DNA of 64,000 nucleotides from Coffea arabica. Lineage: Eukaryota; Streptophyta; Magnoliopsida; Gentianales; Rubiaceae. The stretch is from positions 50,167,001 through 50,231,000 of the forward strand of contig NC_092316.1 in the NCBI RefSeq assembly GCF_036785885.1, read 5' to 3'. Under the pieces are notes generated by a model that did not search any database, had not been told where the DNA came from, and saw only the letters and a program-made list of their open reading frames with translations. Below, piece by piece: positions 11,414-23,949 of this stretch; position 1 is the stretch's first letter; each line of letters starts with the position of its first letter. Made by a program: the position numbers and the translations under genes.

Positions 11414-12213
11414 ATGGGTGAGGAAAGCAAAGTAGTTTTACACGGAATGTGGTCAAGCGCTTATGTGAAAAGAGTAGAATTGGCTTTGAAAATCAAAGGC
11501 ATACCCTTTGACTATGTTGAAGAAGATTTGAGGAACAAGAGCCCTTTGCTACTGAAATACAATCCAGTTCACAAGAAGGTCCCTATCCTTGTCCATAATG
11601 GAAAGCCAGTGTGTGAATCACTAGTTATTCTTGAATACATTGATGAAACCTGGCCAAATGAACCTCAATTCCTGCCTAAGGAGTCATATCTAAGAGCCAA
11701 AGTTCGTTTTTGGGCTGCTTACATCCAACAGGTGTTGATGCATCGTTCCATTTCAATATATTTTCCTCTTGCTCATAGAAATATGTGGATCATATACGTC
11801 TATAAGTGCAGGTGCAAGACAGCATAGCCCAACTTTTCAATGCTAACAAGGAAGAAGTGGGGAAAGCCCTTGCAGAAGTGCACGAGAAACTCAGAACTTT
11901 GGAAGATGGTGTGAAGGATCTCTACTTTCCAGAGGGAATTCCAGATCATATCCAATCTGAAAAGTTGGGGATGCTAGATGCTATGATGGTTGCACTCCTT
12001 GGTGCCTTCAAGGCACAAGATGATATTTCTGGTGTGAAGATTATAGATCCTGCGAAGAATCCACCCGTATTCTCATGGGTGCAAGCTCTATATCGACTCC
12101 CTGTGGTGAAGGAAACAATTCCTCCTCATGACAAGTTGGTTGGTTTTCTTCAGTATTTAAAACAAATTGGCTTCAAAGTTCCAACTTCTAATCCAGTTCA
12201 TAGTTTGAATTAA
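11414..12213 (+). CDS. Tau-class glutathione S-transferase (two exons)
   Basis: Exon 1 is 11414-11731 (106 codons), the intron 11732-11811 (80 bp, GT-AG, phase 0) and exon 2 11812-12213; product 239 aa. The N-domain shows W13-S-S15-A, the catalytic-serine loop with alanine where proline is commoner, [19 protein letters not shown] with the cis-proline, and VCES for glutathione binding. The helical domain starts VQDSIAQLF where sisters have LLDSMAKL, and retains EKLGMLDAMM, GVKIID and SWVQAL. The C-terminus runs about 11 residues past the usual GFKF end (VPTSNPVHSLN). An AATAAA at 12310-12315 supports a short 3' UTR, and an A-rich run follows at about 12335. The gene is in the same orientation as its neighbours and appears intact. 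Confidence 0.93.
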
Positions 12214-13896
12214 GGAAGTTCCTGCAATTTGCGTGATTAAAAATTTGCATTAATTTTGCTATGTATGTTGATTAAGGGATTGCCTTTAATATGCTTATTG
12301 GTTCAAAGAAATAAAGCTTATAATTTATCACAAAAGAAAAAAAAAAAAAAGAAGTCAAGAATAACATTTTCATATTTTTGTTTACATCGTTGAACAATAA
12401 TATTCAAGTCAAAATTGTAATTTGGCTTTGGCGTATTTGTCCATTCTGAAACAGAAATTGCCTTAAAAAATTGGGGAGATTTTCTTGTGAAGATGAGCTA
12501 AATGAATATACTTAGCAATTATTAATTATCCAACTTTTTAGTGATCAACTATCATATTAGTGAGCATATCAATCATTACATAAATTTAAGTTTACTTGCA
12601 ATGTAGCCGCAAGTCCTTTTTAAAGATTCAACCCAAAACAGGCACTAAATATGTTTTTGTTGGAGGAGAGGCGTTTTTTGAGGCAAAGGATAATTTTGAA
12701 CTTGGCTCGTAACTGAATTTCGAATTTTAAATTTTAAATTTTTATAAACGGAAGGTGTTGAATGCAGAACCTATTATATTTACAATCCCTCCCATTTTAT
12801 CACTCAATCTAACCCTCTCGAATTTTAAAATTTTCGGTAGACTGATAGTTGTTATATATTTAATCACTATTCATGATGTTGGTGCAAATTCCTTTTTAAT
12901 GTAAATGTTTTCCCTGTTTATGTAATCTATACTTGTTATTCTTCTTTAATATGTCAATAATTTTTTTTCCCTGTACAAGTAGAAAGTTATACTGGGAGGA
13001 TAACACTACAAATTTGAATAAACAAGGCACTTAAAATTGTCCGCTAACACGAAATTTTTAGTTTTTGTGATATTTTCTTATTTATAAACTCTCAAAAGTA
13101 TGTGATGATGAAAATGCTACAGAGTTAGCAATTGGGCTGGGCTTGGTCTGGATACATAGCTTTAGTAACCTAGACCCATCTTTCACTTGACCTCATTTTC
13201 CAGGCCCAATTACTACTAGCTTTATTTGCATATTTCCTTTCATTTGAAAGATTTATTATGTCCCTAATACCGAATTTAGCAAGTAGGCAGGGATCATGGA
13301 ATTTCCGGTTCGGCTTTCGAACTCTCACTTTTCTTCTTTATAAAATTTGAAGTCTTTTTTTTTTTTTTCTTGATCATGCAAGGAAGGAGTGAGATTTAAA
13401 AAATAAAGACAAAAAAGAGGAGAATTGAACATAAGACCTGTAGCTTTTAGAGTCTCAACACGAACCCATAGATTGCTTGATATTTCCTTTGAAAGAAAGA
13501 AACAAAAATGTAAATTACAATAACATTCCTTGAGGTTGTGTCATATTATCACCAAATGAACCCATGATTTGACCAAATAATGGTAAATCATATTATCGAT
13601 TGGGCTTAAATTAATTAAATAATATAGTAGATCAGAGTTAATGATGGAATCATATTATCTTCTTTCTTATAATATCACTTTTTAATTATCGATTGGGCTT
13701 AAATTTTACAACATAATTAATCTCAAGGGAGATTAGTATAATTTTTAAAACCTGCAAAAAGACCAATAAGATAGTCAGAAACCTTAGAAGAGATTTTTGA
13801 AATGATCCCTTTTCATTTTTATCCTAAGTTTCGGAGTTAAGCAATTTTTTATTAATTTACATTGATTTAGGCCAATCATTGATTAAAGTCAATGGA
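12214..13896. other. 3' flank and intergenic DNA
   Basis: After the 3' UTR (AATAAA at 12310) there is no supported gene. The segment ending near 13808 (CAGAAACCTTAGAAGAGATTTTTG then AAATGATCCCTT) looks like a degraded right end of the 10254-11347 element family. Confidence 0.4.
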
Positions 13897-14966
13897 CTAT
13901 TGTCAGAAAAATTATCTTCCTGTCAGAATGTATTTTATTGAAACACCAAGGTTATCCTCAATCAATCAACTTTATATATGTTCATTGATTTTATTAGGAT
14001 CTATTTTGCATTAATCACTCCTCTCTTCTCTCTATAATTAAGTATTTTCTGTTATGGTCTCTCACTCTTCTTCTTATTATTCTTATTTCTCTCTTTCTCA
14101 CTCACACACTAATAGATCTATTATTTTATCATTAAATAATGTAATTTTGGTCTTAATCTTTCTTGTATCTTTTATTTCTATGTGCTCTTACTTTTTTATT
14201 CAATTTTAAAACTTTTATTGATTTTTTTTTTTTTTTGCAAATAGAACTTCATTTAACTCCAACAAATTGCAGCTTAAAATAATTATTAGTATGATATCAT
14301 TGTAACTCAACACTTTAGCATAACATTTTTTGACATGCAACATACATTTTTTTTGCTTACACTATAGAAAAATTTAATAAAAATGCATTTTTCTTTGAAT
14401 TATGCTTGTTTATCATGCTTCCAAGCAACTAATACTATTAAAACTTTACCATCTTTTTTCTCTTTTATACTTTTCATGTAAATCTTGACTTTTATCTTTT
14501 ATCAAGTATTCATATTCTCTAATAATTAGATGAAAGTAAGTTTAAAAGACATTACATTATATATCCCATGAATATTGAAAGGAAAATAAGGCTATTTTTT
14601 GGGATCATTTTCATGTTAAACTATTATTTATTTTGACTTAAATTACATTGTGTTTGAAAAAAGAACCTTTCGAGTAAAATTTTAAAAAGAGCATGTAAAA
14701 TTAGTGTACGAGAAATAATTAAAGTCAAGAACAATTTAGTAAATCATGAAAATAATTGATGAAATAATGTGTGTGATAGAGAGAGACAGAGATGAATGTT
14801 AGTGAGTAGAAAAATTTTTATTTGGAGAGAAAAGAAGAGGAGTAATTAGTGCTTAATGGATCTAAAAAATATCTAGAAGAATATATGGAATTAACTGATT
14901 GAGGGTAATTTTGACATTTTAAAAACTTTTGTTCTAACAGGAACATTATTGCTCTGAAAATATTGC
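13897..14966. mobile_element. Long-inverted-repeat (foldback-like) non-autonomous element
   Basis: The left end (CTATTGTCAGAAAAATTATC, then CCTCAATCAATCAACTTTAT and ATCACTCCTCTCTTCTCTC) is an imperfect reverse complement of the right end (GAAGAGGAGTAATTAGTGC, AACTGATTGAGGGTAATTTT, GAACATTATTGCTCTGAAAA). The arms are about 190 bp. The interior is AT-rich and has no transposase. No convincing target duplication was read at either border, so the superfamily (Mutator-like is likely) stays open. Confidence 0.6.
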
Positions 14967-15103
14967 CACCCAAGGTCTATACATCTATTCAACTAAATTT
15001 GTTTTTTCTTAGCTTTATGGATAGTCCTTTCTTATTTACCTTTATTTATTATGGGTTGGGTCGACTTGATGTCAATGATTGGGTTATCTATTGCTTAATA
15101 GGT

Positions 15104-15265
15104 CCATTTGGTTAGCATGATTTACAAAAATAAATAATTAATTATTCAACTAATATCATAAGCACAATTTTAACAAATTTTTTTTAATCTCACATTTATT
15201 ACATCATAAAAAAGATTACATTATTATTTTAAGTAATATTTTTCAAATAATCTCCTATCCAAAAG
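15104..15265. mobile_element. Small MITE of the TTTGGATT... / ...TCCAAA type
   Basis: It opens CCATTTGGTTAGCATGATTT and closes AATAATCTCCTATCCAAAAG. The overall pattern (TTTGG at the left, ATTACATCATAAAAA-type core, CCAAA at the right) matches the copy at 25480-25640, which supports a family. No target duplication was read. Confidence 0.4.
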
Positions 15266-16402
15266 CATCCATTTTTTTGTTCTTTTGAGCAACAAGACGT
15301 CCGTTTGTTTATGGTTGATTTGTAACGATTTGAGCAACAAACACGTCATGTGGAAAATTTGAACTGTCAAAGTCAAGAAAGGGCCATGATGAAAAAGTAC
15401 TAATCCTAGAATCAAGTCTAGCAAAGTGTTCAACGGGCTTAGATGATTAGATTAAAGGATCATTTTAGAAACCTCCTCTCGGGTATCTGACAATTGCACT
15501 TTCTCCATCTAAAGTTTGTGATATTACATTTACCCCCCATTTCAAGTTTCAAAATGACAAAATCAGTCGATAAACATTAAAAACTTCATGTAAAATGCTA
15601 AAAAGTATTTTCATTCCAAAGTTGTTTTCATGATATAACAATTCTAACTTATGTATTTTCTTAGAAGTACATTAAATTTTGCAATTCCTTTACTTTTTTG
15701 ATCATTTTCAGCACATTATCATTGATTTGTATGATCCTCCATTTCATTAATTTTGCTAATGTTGTTATTAATTAGACTTAAATGAGATAAATTTGAGATT
15801 TTAGTATGTAAAGTGTTTTAAATTGAGAGTTTAAGATGTAAAACATCTAAAATTGAAATTTAAAGTATGAAATGGGAAAGTGATATAAGTTTGAGGGTAC
15901 AAAGTAGAGTTAGTATTATAATATTTTTTGCTCAATACGAATATGTTCCCGGGTTTACTTCTTCTATTTTTATGAAAGTCTCTAGAAGCACAATAATGAC
16001 CCAAAAAAAAAATAAAGTCCAAAAGTAACGATGAACTTCGATGTTTATGTTGTGGAAAGCATATATTTTGAAAACTAAAGATTTTTCTTTTCGTTTAATT
16101 ATTGAATGTTGTAAAAATGATTTTTTTAAGTCTTGTTCTTCTTGGAGAGAACCAAAAAAAAGGAAAGTTATGGATTGATGAATTTAAAAAAATACATACT
16201 TAATACAAACACATACGATTAGGCAATTCTCATATTGATTGAAATTTACTGTACATTAGAAGATACATCTCATTAGTGTAAAAGTCTTATTGTACATTTT
16301 CTAGAAGTTTAGAATTGACAACTCTTTTTTCTTTTCTTTTTTTTTTTTTGGTAAGAAAAGGATTAACTAGATTAAACAAGGGAAACAAGAATTGACAACT
16401 TG
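15266..16402. other. Intergenic DNA before the LTR retrotransposon
   Basis: No gene is supported. At about 15456-15500 the sequence AAGGATCATTTTAGAAACCT followed by CCTCTCGGGTATCTGACAA resembles the terminus seen at 10254, suggesting a truncated member of that family. The last five bases (16398-16402, ACTTG) are the target site duplicated by the LTR element. Confidence 0.45.
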
Positions 16403-16753
16403 TGTTATGAAATAACAAGAAATGTGGATGTCTCTTAGTATTCCCAAGGGGATTAATTCATGATTTTATGGCTACATTATGTATAGAAGTTACAATTCAT
16501 AAATCCATTCATGTAATGGAGAAACCGTTTCATAGGTTTCTTCATATTATTGTAGTAGTGGATGTTTAATAGGATTTATGTACCTTTAATCTTGTAGTAC
16601 ATATATATAGAGGTACATTGAGACCCTTTATGAGGACTTTGGATCTTATTGGAATATAAGAATATTACTCTCCATTTTTCTACTTCTTTCTCTACTTCTT
16701 TCTCCAATATTTCACTTGATATTATAGTAGCTTATTTGATTAGTCTTATAACA
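16403..16753 (+). repeat. 5' LTR of the copia element
   Basis: 351 bp, beginning TGTTATGAAATAACAAG and ending CTTATAACA. It appears identical to the 3' LTR apart from one extra 12-bp unit of a TTCTTTCTCTAC-type repeat near the end. A TATATATA motif around 16603 is a plausible promoter element. Confidence 0.95.
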
Positions 16754-19700
16754 CGTTATCAGCACGAAAGCTCTACTTTTGAGCAAAAAGGTGAAAACGG
16801 AGGCGCTATTTTGAATAAAAGTGAAGCACAAGATTTTGTCGAAATTCTGCCCGTATTTCTTCAAGTGACTTTTGAGGTAAATTTCTAAGTCAAAATCTTA
16901 TTTCAATTTCTTATGGCTAATCTTACAAAACAAGAGTTTGTACCTTTTGATATTTCTGGAAAAAATTATTTATCATGGGTATTGGATGTTGAAATCCATC
17001 TTGAGGCAATGGGTCTTGGTAATACTATTGTGGGAAAAAATGAATTCTCAAACCAAGACCGTGCCAAAGCTATGATTTTTCTTCGTCATCATTTAGATGA
17101 AGGATTAAAATCAGAATATCTTACTGTTAAAGATCCTCTTGTCCTTTGGCGAGATTTGAAAGAAAGATTCGACCACCTGAAGTTGGTCGTTCTTCCAAAA
17201 GCCCGATATGATTGGCTTCACTTACGGCTGCAAGATTTTAAATCTGTCAACGAATATAATTCAGCTATGTTCAGAATCACTTCTCAATTATCATTATGTG
17301 GCGAAAAAGTCACTGATGAAGATATGTTAGAGAAAACATTTTCTACTTTTCATGTCTCTAACATGCTCCTGCAGCAGCAATATCGAGAGAAGGGATTTAA
17401 AAAATATTCTGAACTTATTGCATGTCTTCTCTTGGCTGAACAAAACAATGAATTGTTGTTGAAAAATCATGAGTCCCGACCAACTGGTGCAAGTCCATTC
17501 CCTGAAGCGAATGCGACCTAATTTCAAAATTCTGGTCGAGGTCGTAGATGTGGCCGTAGAGGTGGCCGTGGAGGAGGCCGTGAACGTGGTCGTGGCCGTG
17601 GACGTGATCGTAATAAATTTGTGCCCCGTGAAAATTTTAACCGTGGCAAACAACAAAATGTTTCCCAAAAGAGGGAAAATAACTACAATCAGAAAAATGG
17701 AGAAAAGAAAGTTTATGAAAAAAAATGCTACCGGTGTGGTATGGAAGGTCATTGGTCCCGTACCTGTCGTACGGCCGAACATCTTGTTGACCTCTATCAA
17801 GCATCATTGAAAAAGAAAGACAAAGGTGTTGAGACAAATTTCATTGATCAAAAGAATGACTATGATGATGGTGATGATGCTGACATGACACACCTCGATG
17901 TTGCTGATTTTTTTGAACATCCTGAAGATGTCAACAAATATCCCATGATTATTTAGATATTTTTATGATGCTTTATATCTTTCATGTAATTTCCTTTCCA
18001 TTGAATATTTATTTTTGCATCTTTATTAATATTTATTTTTGTTTGAAATATTCTTCCTGAAGAAGAAATGGATGTCAAATATTTGGGATTAAATAATGGT
18101 GATGATGATATTTGTCTCATTGATAGTGCTACTATGCACACCATATTGAAAAATAAAAAATATTTTTCTTCTTTGAAAATGGGAGAGACAAATGTTAATA
18201 CCATTAGTGGTAGTGCAAAATTGATTGAAGGCTCCGGAAAAGCCACTATATTTCTCCCTGAAGGGACTAAAATTATTGTAAATAATGCACTATTCTCTCC
18301 TAAGTCTCGAAAAAACTTATTGAGTTTTAAAGATATCCGCGAAAATGGATATCATATCGAGACAATGACTGAGACAAATGGTGAATTTTTATTAATCACA
18401 AGTATCATTTATGGGAAAAAATGCGAAGTAGAAAAATTACCTTCTTTTTCTTCTGGGTTATATTATGCACAAATTAGTGCAATTGAAATTCATCACCTAG
18501 TAGACCAGAAGTCTACTCATCCCGATGATTTTATAATTTGGCATGATCGTCTCGGACATCTTGGATCTATTATGATGAGACGAATAATTGAGAATTCACA
18601 TGGCCACTCATTGAAAAATAAAAAAGTATAAAAAGCCAATGAATTCTCCTGTGTTGCTTGTTCTCAAGGGAAATTAATTATTAGACCATCACAAGTTAAA
18701 GTTGGGACTGAATCCCCTGCATTTCTAGAACGAATTCATGGTGATATATGTGGGCCTATAGATCCACCATGTGGACCATTTCGATATTTTATGGTGCTAA
18801 TTGATGCATCAACTAGGTAGTCACATGTATGTTTATTATCTACTCGCAACTTGGCATTTGCGAGATTGCTTACTCAAATAATTAAATTGCGAGCACAATT
18901 TTCAGATTTTCCAATAAAGAAAACTCGTCTAGATAATGCTGGTGAATATTCGTCACATGCTTTTGACGATTATTGTATGTCCATTGGAATAACTGTTGAA
19001 CATCCTGTAGCCTATATTCACACACAAAATGGTCTAGCCGAATCACTTATTAAACGGCTATAATTAATTGCTAGACCATTGTTGATGAGGTCTAAGCTTC
19101 CTTCATCTGCTTGGGGACATGCTATTTTACATGCAGCAACACTTATGAGAATTAGGCCGACAAATTATCACACTTATTCTCTCCTACAATTAACTTTTGG
19201 TTATGAACCAAATATTTCTCATTTACGAATATTTGGTTGTGCGGTGTATGTTCCAATTGCACCGCCCCAACGTCGTAAATTGGGCCCACAAAGAAGATTG
19301 GGGATATATGTCGGATATGAATCACCTTCAATCATTAAGTATATGGAACCATTAACAGGTGATTTATTTACTGCGAGATTTGCAGATTGTCATTTTGACG
19401 AATCACATTTTCCGACATTAGGGGGAGATAAAAATCAACCGAAAAAGGAAATCACTTGGAAAATATCATTGAATTTCCTTGATTCTCGTACTAAAGAATG
19501 TGAATTAGAAGTTCAAAGGATTATACATTTGCAAAAAATTACAAATCAATTACCGGATGCATTTAGTGACTCCAAAAGAGTTACTAAATCACATATTCCT
19601 GCTGAAAATGCTCCGATTAAAATTGATGTCCCTGAAGGACAAATCACAAGTGCTAATGAGTCTAAAGCACGCCTGAAGCGTGGGAGACCTCTTGGTTCCA

Positions 19701-21688
19701 AAAATAAAAATCCTCGAAAGAAAAGAGGAGTAGATGAATCAACAATTAGTGACAAAATTCAACCTCCTGAAGAGGTCGCTCCTAAAGAGCCAATTCTTGA
19801 AGAGAATGAAATTATAGAAAATTCAATAAATTTTGTCACTTCAAGAAAAAGTTGGAACCGAAAAGAAATAATTATTGATAATATTTTCGCATATAATATA
19901 GCACTTGATATTATGGCAGAGGACGAGGATCATGAGCCTAGATCGGTTGATGAATGTCGAGGTAGAAATGATTGGTCAAAATGGAAAGATGCGATCCAAT
20001 CTGAATTGGACTCACTGGCTAAAAAAAAAGTTTTTGGACCTGTAATCCAAACACCTGAAGGTGTAAAGCCAATAGGATATAAATGGGTATTTGTGAGAAA
20101 AAGAAATGAGAAAAATGAAATTGTGAGATATAAAACAAGACTTGTAGCCCAAGGATTTTCACAAAGGCCTGGATTTGATTATGATGAAACGTATTCACCT
20201 GTAGTGGATGCTATCACATTTAGATATCTTGTGAGTTTTGCAGTACATGAAAAATTAGATATGCGTCTAATGGACGTCGTTACTGCATATTTATATGGGA
20301 ATCTTGAAAATGATATTTATATGAGAATTCTCGAAGGATTCAACATGCCTGAAGCATGCAAATCAAATCCTAAAAATATTTATTCTATTAAATTACAAAA
20401 GTCTCTGTATGGGCTCAAACAATCTGGACGTATGTGGTATAACCGTCTCAATGAATGTCTGACAAAAGAAGGTTATACCAATGATCCAATATGTCCATGT
20501 GTTTTTATCAAGAAAAATGGATCAAATTTTGTGATAATTGCGGTATATGTTGATGATCTAAATTTAATTGGAACTCCTGAAGAGATTCAAAATAGTGTTG
20601 AATATTTGAAGAAAGAATTTGAGATCAAAGATTTTGGAAAGACAAAATTCTGCCTTGGTTTACAAATTGAGCATTTGAAAGGTGAAATTTTTATCCACCA
20701 AACTGCTTATACCCGGAAGGTATTAAAGCGATTTTATATGGACAAAACACATACATTGAGTACCCCAATGGTTGTCAGATCATTAGATCCTAATAAGGAT
20801 CTTTTTAGACCACGAGAGGAAAATGAAGAGATACTTGGTTCTGAAGTATCATATCTCAGTGCAATTGGTGCACTAATGTATCTTACTAATTGTACAAGAC
20901 CTGATATATCATTTGCAGTAAATTTATTAGCAAGATTTAGTTCCTCGCCCACAAGACGACATTGGAATGGTATTAAACATATTTTTCGCTATCTCCAAGG
21001 AACAATAGATCTTGGTTTATTTTATTCAAATAAATCCAAACCTAAATTGGTTGGTTATGCTGATGATGGGTATTTATCCGACCCGCATAAAGCAAGGTCT
21101 CAGACTGGTTATTTATTTACATATGGAGGCACAGCCATTTCTTGGCGATCTACAAAGCAATCACTAGCCGCCATCTCATCGAATCATGCTGAAATAATAA
21201 CAATTCATGAAGCCAGTCGAGAATGTGTTTGGTTAAGATCAATGACCCACTATATCCGGAAGAATTGTGGGTTATCCTCCGGAAAAGAAAATCCTCCAAC
21301 TATATTATATGAAGATAATGCAGCTTGTATAGCTCAATTGAAAGGAGGATATATTAAAGGAGATAGGACGAAACATATTTCACCAAAATTCTTTTTTACT
21401 CATGATTTGCAAAAGAATGGTGAAATTGATGTGCAACAAATCCGATCAGATAATAATCTGGCCGATTTATTTACCAAGGCATTACCAACTGCGACATTTG
21501 AGAAATTGGTGAAGAGTATTGGAATGCAACGATTAAAAGATCTCAAATGATGTTTGCATCAGGGGGAGAAATTATTACAAGAATAGTGTACTCTTTTTCC
21601 TTCACTAGGGTTTTTGGTCCCACTGGATTTTTCCCTAGTAAGGTTTTAACGAGACATATTCTTTGTGTAATGGACATTCAAGGGGGAG

Positions 21689-22027
21689 TGTTATGAAATA
21701 ACAAGAAATGTGGATGTCTCTTAGTATTCCCAAGGGGATTAATTCATGATTTTATGGCTACATTATGTATAGAAGTTACAATTCATAAATCCATTCATGT
21801 AATGGAGAAACCGTTTCATAGGTTTCTTCATATTATTGTAGTAGTGGATGTTTAATAGGATTTATGTACCTTTAATCTTGTAGTACATATATATAGAGGT
21901 ACATTGAGACCCTTTATGAGGACTTTGGATCTTATTGGAATATAAGAATATTACTCTCCATTTTTCTACTTCTTTCTCCAATATTTCACTTGATATTATA
22001 GTAGCTTATTTGATTAGTCTTATAACA
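21689..22027 (+). repeat. 3' LTR of the copia element
   Basis: 339 bp, same termini as the 5' LTR and shorter only by one 12-bp repeat unit. It ends 250 bp before the start codon of the GST copy at 22277 and points towards it, so LTR-driven read-through into that gene is conceivable. Confidence 0.95.
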
Positions 22028-22163
22028 ACTTGTATAATGAGAAGAAAAGGCGGAATGTAGGTGCTAAAAAGGAAATGTTTGGAATGACAGCTTATTTTGG
22101 CAAAGTACAGTTGAGAAACTAGCTGGGTAGCCGTTTATTAAGTAACCATTATATATACCCATA

Positions 22164-22276
22164 AAGATATCCAATGCCAAAGCATTAGAGAAAGACAATC
22201 TTGCTAGGTAATCTACTAGCCACTATATTGACACCCACAAAGATCAAGATCCAAAGCCAAAGCATTAGAAAGGAAG
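22164..22276 (+). promoter_or_regulatory. GST 5' leader, locally duplicated
   Basis: The conserved leader block is present twice: a diverged copy at 22164-22196 (AAGATATCCAATGCCAAAGC) and the one adjoining the ATG at 22246-22276 (AAGATCCAAAGCCAAAGCAT). Between them is an ACTAGCCACTATATTGACACC segment like that upstream of the 3180 gene. This looks like an unequal-crossover or slippage footprint in the leader. Confidence 0.55.
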
Positions 22277-23034
22277 ATGGCAGAGGAAGGTAAAGTAGTT
22301 CTACACTCTTTTTTTGCAAGCCCTTATGCTAAGAGAGTAGAATTGGCTCTGAAAATCAAAGGCATACCCTTTAAGTATGTGGAAGAAAATTTGGCAAACA
22401 AGAGTCCTGAGCTCCTCAAATACAATCCAATTCACAAAAGGTCCCAGTTCTTGTCCACAATGGAAAGCCACTATGCGAATCACTCGTTATTCTAGAATAT
22501 CTTGATGAAGCCTGGCCAACTGGACCTCAACTCCTGCCTAAGGAGCCATATCTAAGGGCCAAAGTTCGTTTTGGGGTTGCTTACATCTCACAGGTATTCA
22601 TATATTTCATTGGTTTCCTCTTGTCTGGTAGAAATGTGCATCATTATCTTGTGCTAGTGCAGACTTTACAGACCGTTTCCAAACTCTACGAGCCCAACAA
22701 CGAAGGACAGGAGAAAATCGTTGAAGAAGTGCATGAGAAGCTGAAAATTTTGGAAGATGGTGTCAAGAAATTCTACTTCCCAGAGGGAAGTCCCGTCCAC
22801 ATTGATGCTGAAAAGCTGGGGATCCTAGACATCATGGTTTTCGCAACCTTTGGTGGCTACAAGGCACAGGAACAGGTTCTTGGTGTGAAGATTATCGATG
22901 CTGAGCAGACTCCACTCATCTTCTCATGGCTTCAAGCTCCGAATGAGGTGTCTGTGATCAAGGAATCTGCAGTTCCTCATGATCACCTGGTTGGTCTTCG
23001 ACAGTTTCTGACACAATCAGCTGGCAGCCAGTGA
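22277..23034 (+). pseudogene. Tau-class GST copy with a one-base deletion in exon 1 (probable pseudogene)
   Basis: Exon 1 22277-22593, intron 22594-22662 (69 bp, GT-AG), exon 2 22663-23034. Exon 1 is 317 bp, one less than the 318 bp of sister genes. The missing base lies in the A/G run at about 22434-22441, where sisters read CACAAGAAGGTCCCT, and it shifts the frame before VPVLVHNGK. Upstream, residues 1-55 are normal (FFASPYAKRVE, with S15 followed by the canonical proline). Downstream the sequence is still family-like in the shifted frame, and exon 2 is fully open (TLQTVSKLYEP to LTQSAGSQ). A conserved Trp of RFWAAYI has become Gly, consistent with relaxed constraint. AATAAA at 23135-23140. 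As it stands the product is a truncated peptide of about 72 aa. A sequencing error in the short homopolymer is the main alternative. Confidence 0.85.
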
Positions 23035-23511
23035 CTGCTTTAAGTCGTTTGATTTGAGAACTTCCTGCAGTTTGAGTTCATTTTGTTATGCATGTTTGTC
23101 GAGGCCACAACCTTTTGTTCTTCTGTTTCCATCTAATAAAACCATGGTTGATTTTTGTTTGCAATTTAATGTTCTAACTTCTAAGATCACATAATCCAGT
23201 CATCTCATAAACCAAGAAAGTTTCCTTTCCATTCCATAAGACAAATCGATGCTTAACAAACTGTTACAATTAAATTCTCAATGCTTAACTAAATTCTCCA
23301 AGGTCAATGTTTAATTAACAAGCTGAACCTCATATTGGAAAAACTATCAATGCTTACGACAGATATTGAACAGAGCAATCAATTATTAATGGTGGAAAAC
23401 TGGAAATTGGAAGAGAGAGAAAGAAAAGAAGACGATCTCTGACCAAAATAATAATAATAATAATAATGCATCAGAAAAGAAAACTCAGACTTATAGTATA
23501 CTCCATAAATA

Positions 23512-23949
23512 GGGTAAAAAACAAAAAAGCCTCATGTGGTTAACCTAATTCACAGAAAAATCCCTCATAGTTTTAAAATATACAACACGACCCCTCATAC
23601 TTTGAACTAAATTGTAAAGGTGACGGAATCCGTTAAACTTAACGGAAATGGACGAAATGACCAAAATGCACTGATATAATTAAGCAAAAGACAGCTCAAA
23701 AAAATCATTAATTTTATTCTCTAAGTAGAGCGAATTAAGGGTTAAGGGGTAGAATAGGTATATTTGATAAAAATTAGGCATAAAATTTTTTTTTTAGGTT
23801 TCAATAAGTTATTTCCGTTAAGTTTAACGGATTCTGTCACCTTTATAATTTAGTTCAAAGTATGAGGTGTCGTATTGTATATTTTGAAACCATAGGGAAC
23901 TTTTCTGTGTATTAGGCTTACCACAGGACTTTTTTTTTGTTTTTTACCC
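23512..23949. mobile_element. Long-TIR MITE, Mutator-like (9-bp duplication)
   Basis: GGGTAAAAAACAAAAAAGCC at the left and TTTTTTTGTTTTTTACCC at the right start inverted arms of about 145 bp, including GGTGACGGAATCCGTTAAAC against GTTTAACGGATTCTGTCACC. The flanks CCATAAATA (23503-23511) and TCATAAATA (23950-23958) match at 8 of 9 positions, as expected for a Mutator-type duplication. It has no coding sequence. Confidence 0.8.

Larger units (their letters stand above)
16403..22027 (+). mobile_element. Ty1/copia LTR retrotransposon, recent insertion, coding region broken
   Basis: A complete LTR-to-LTR structure flanked by the 5-bp duplication ACTTG at 16398-16402 and 22028-22032. LTRs are at 16403-16753 and 21689-22027. 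A purine tract AAGGGGGAG directly precedes the 3' LTR, and a primer-binding-type site TTATCAGCACG follows the 5' LTR. The order of parts is that of Ty1/copia: gag (about 16.9-17.9 kb) with a CCHC zinc knuckle CYRCGMEGHWSRTC, a protease-like part near 18.1 kb, integrase (about 18.5-19.4 kb), reverse transcriptase with YVDD near 20.5 kb, and RNase H to about 21.5 kb. The coding part is interrupted by several breaks (about five), so it is a fossil, yet the LTRs are nearly identical. The Ale/Retrofit-type lineage is a tentative guess. Confidence 0.95.

Noticed and set aside
17327-17800. 157-aa minus-strand frame
   Set aside because: Antisense shadow of the gag region of the copia element.
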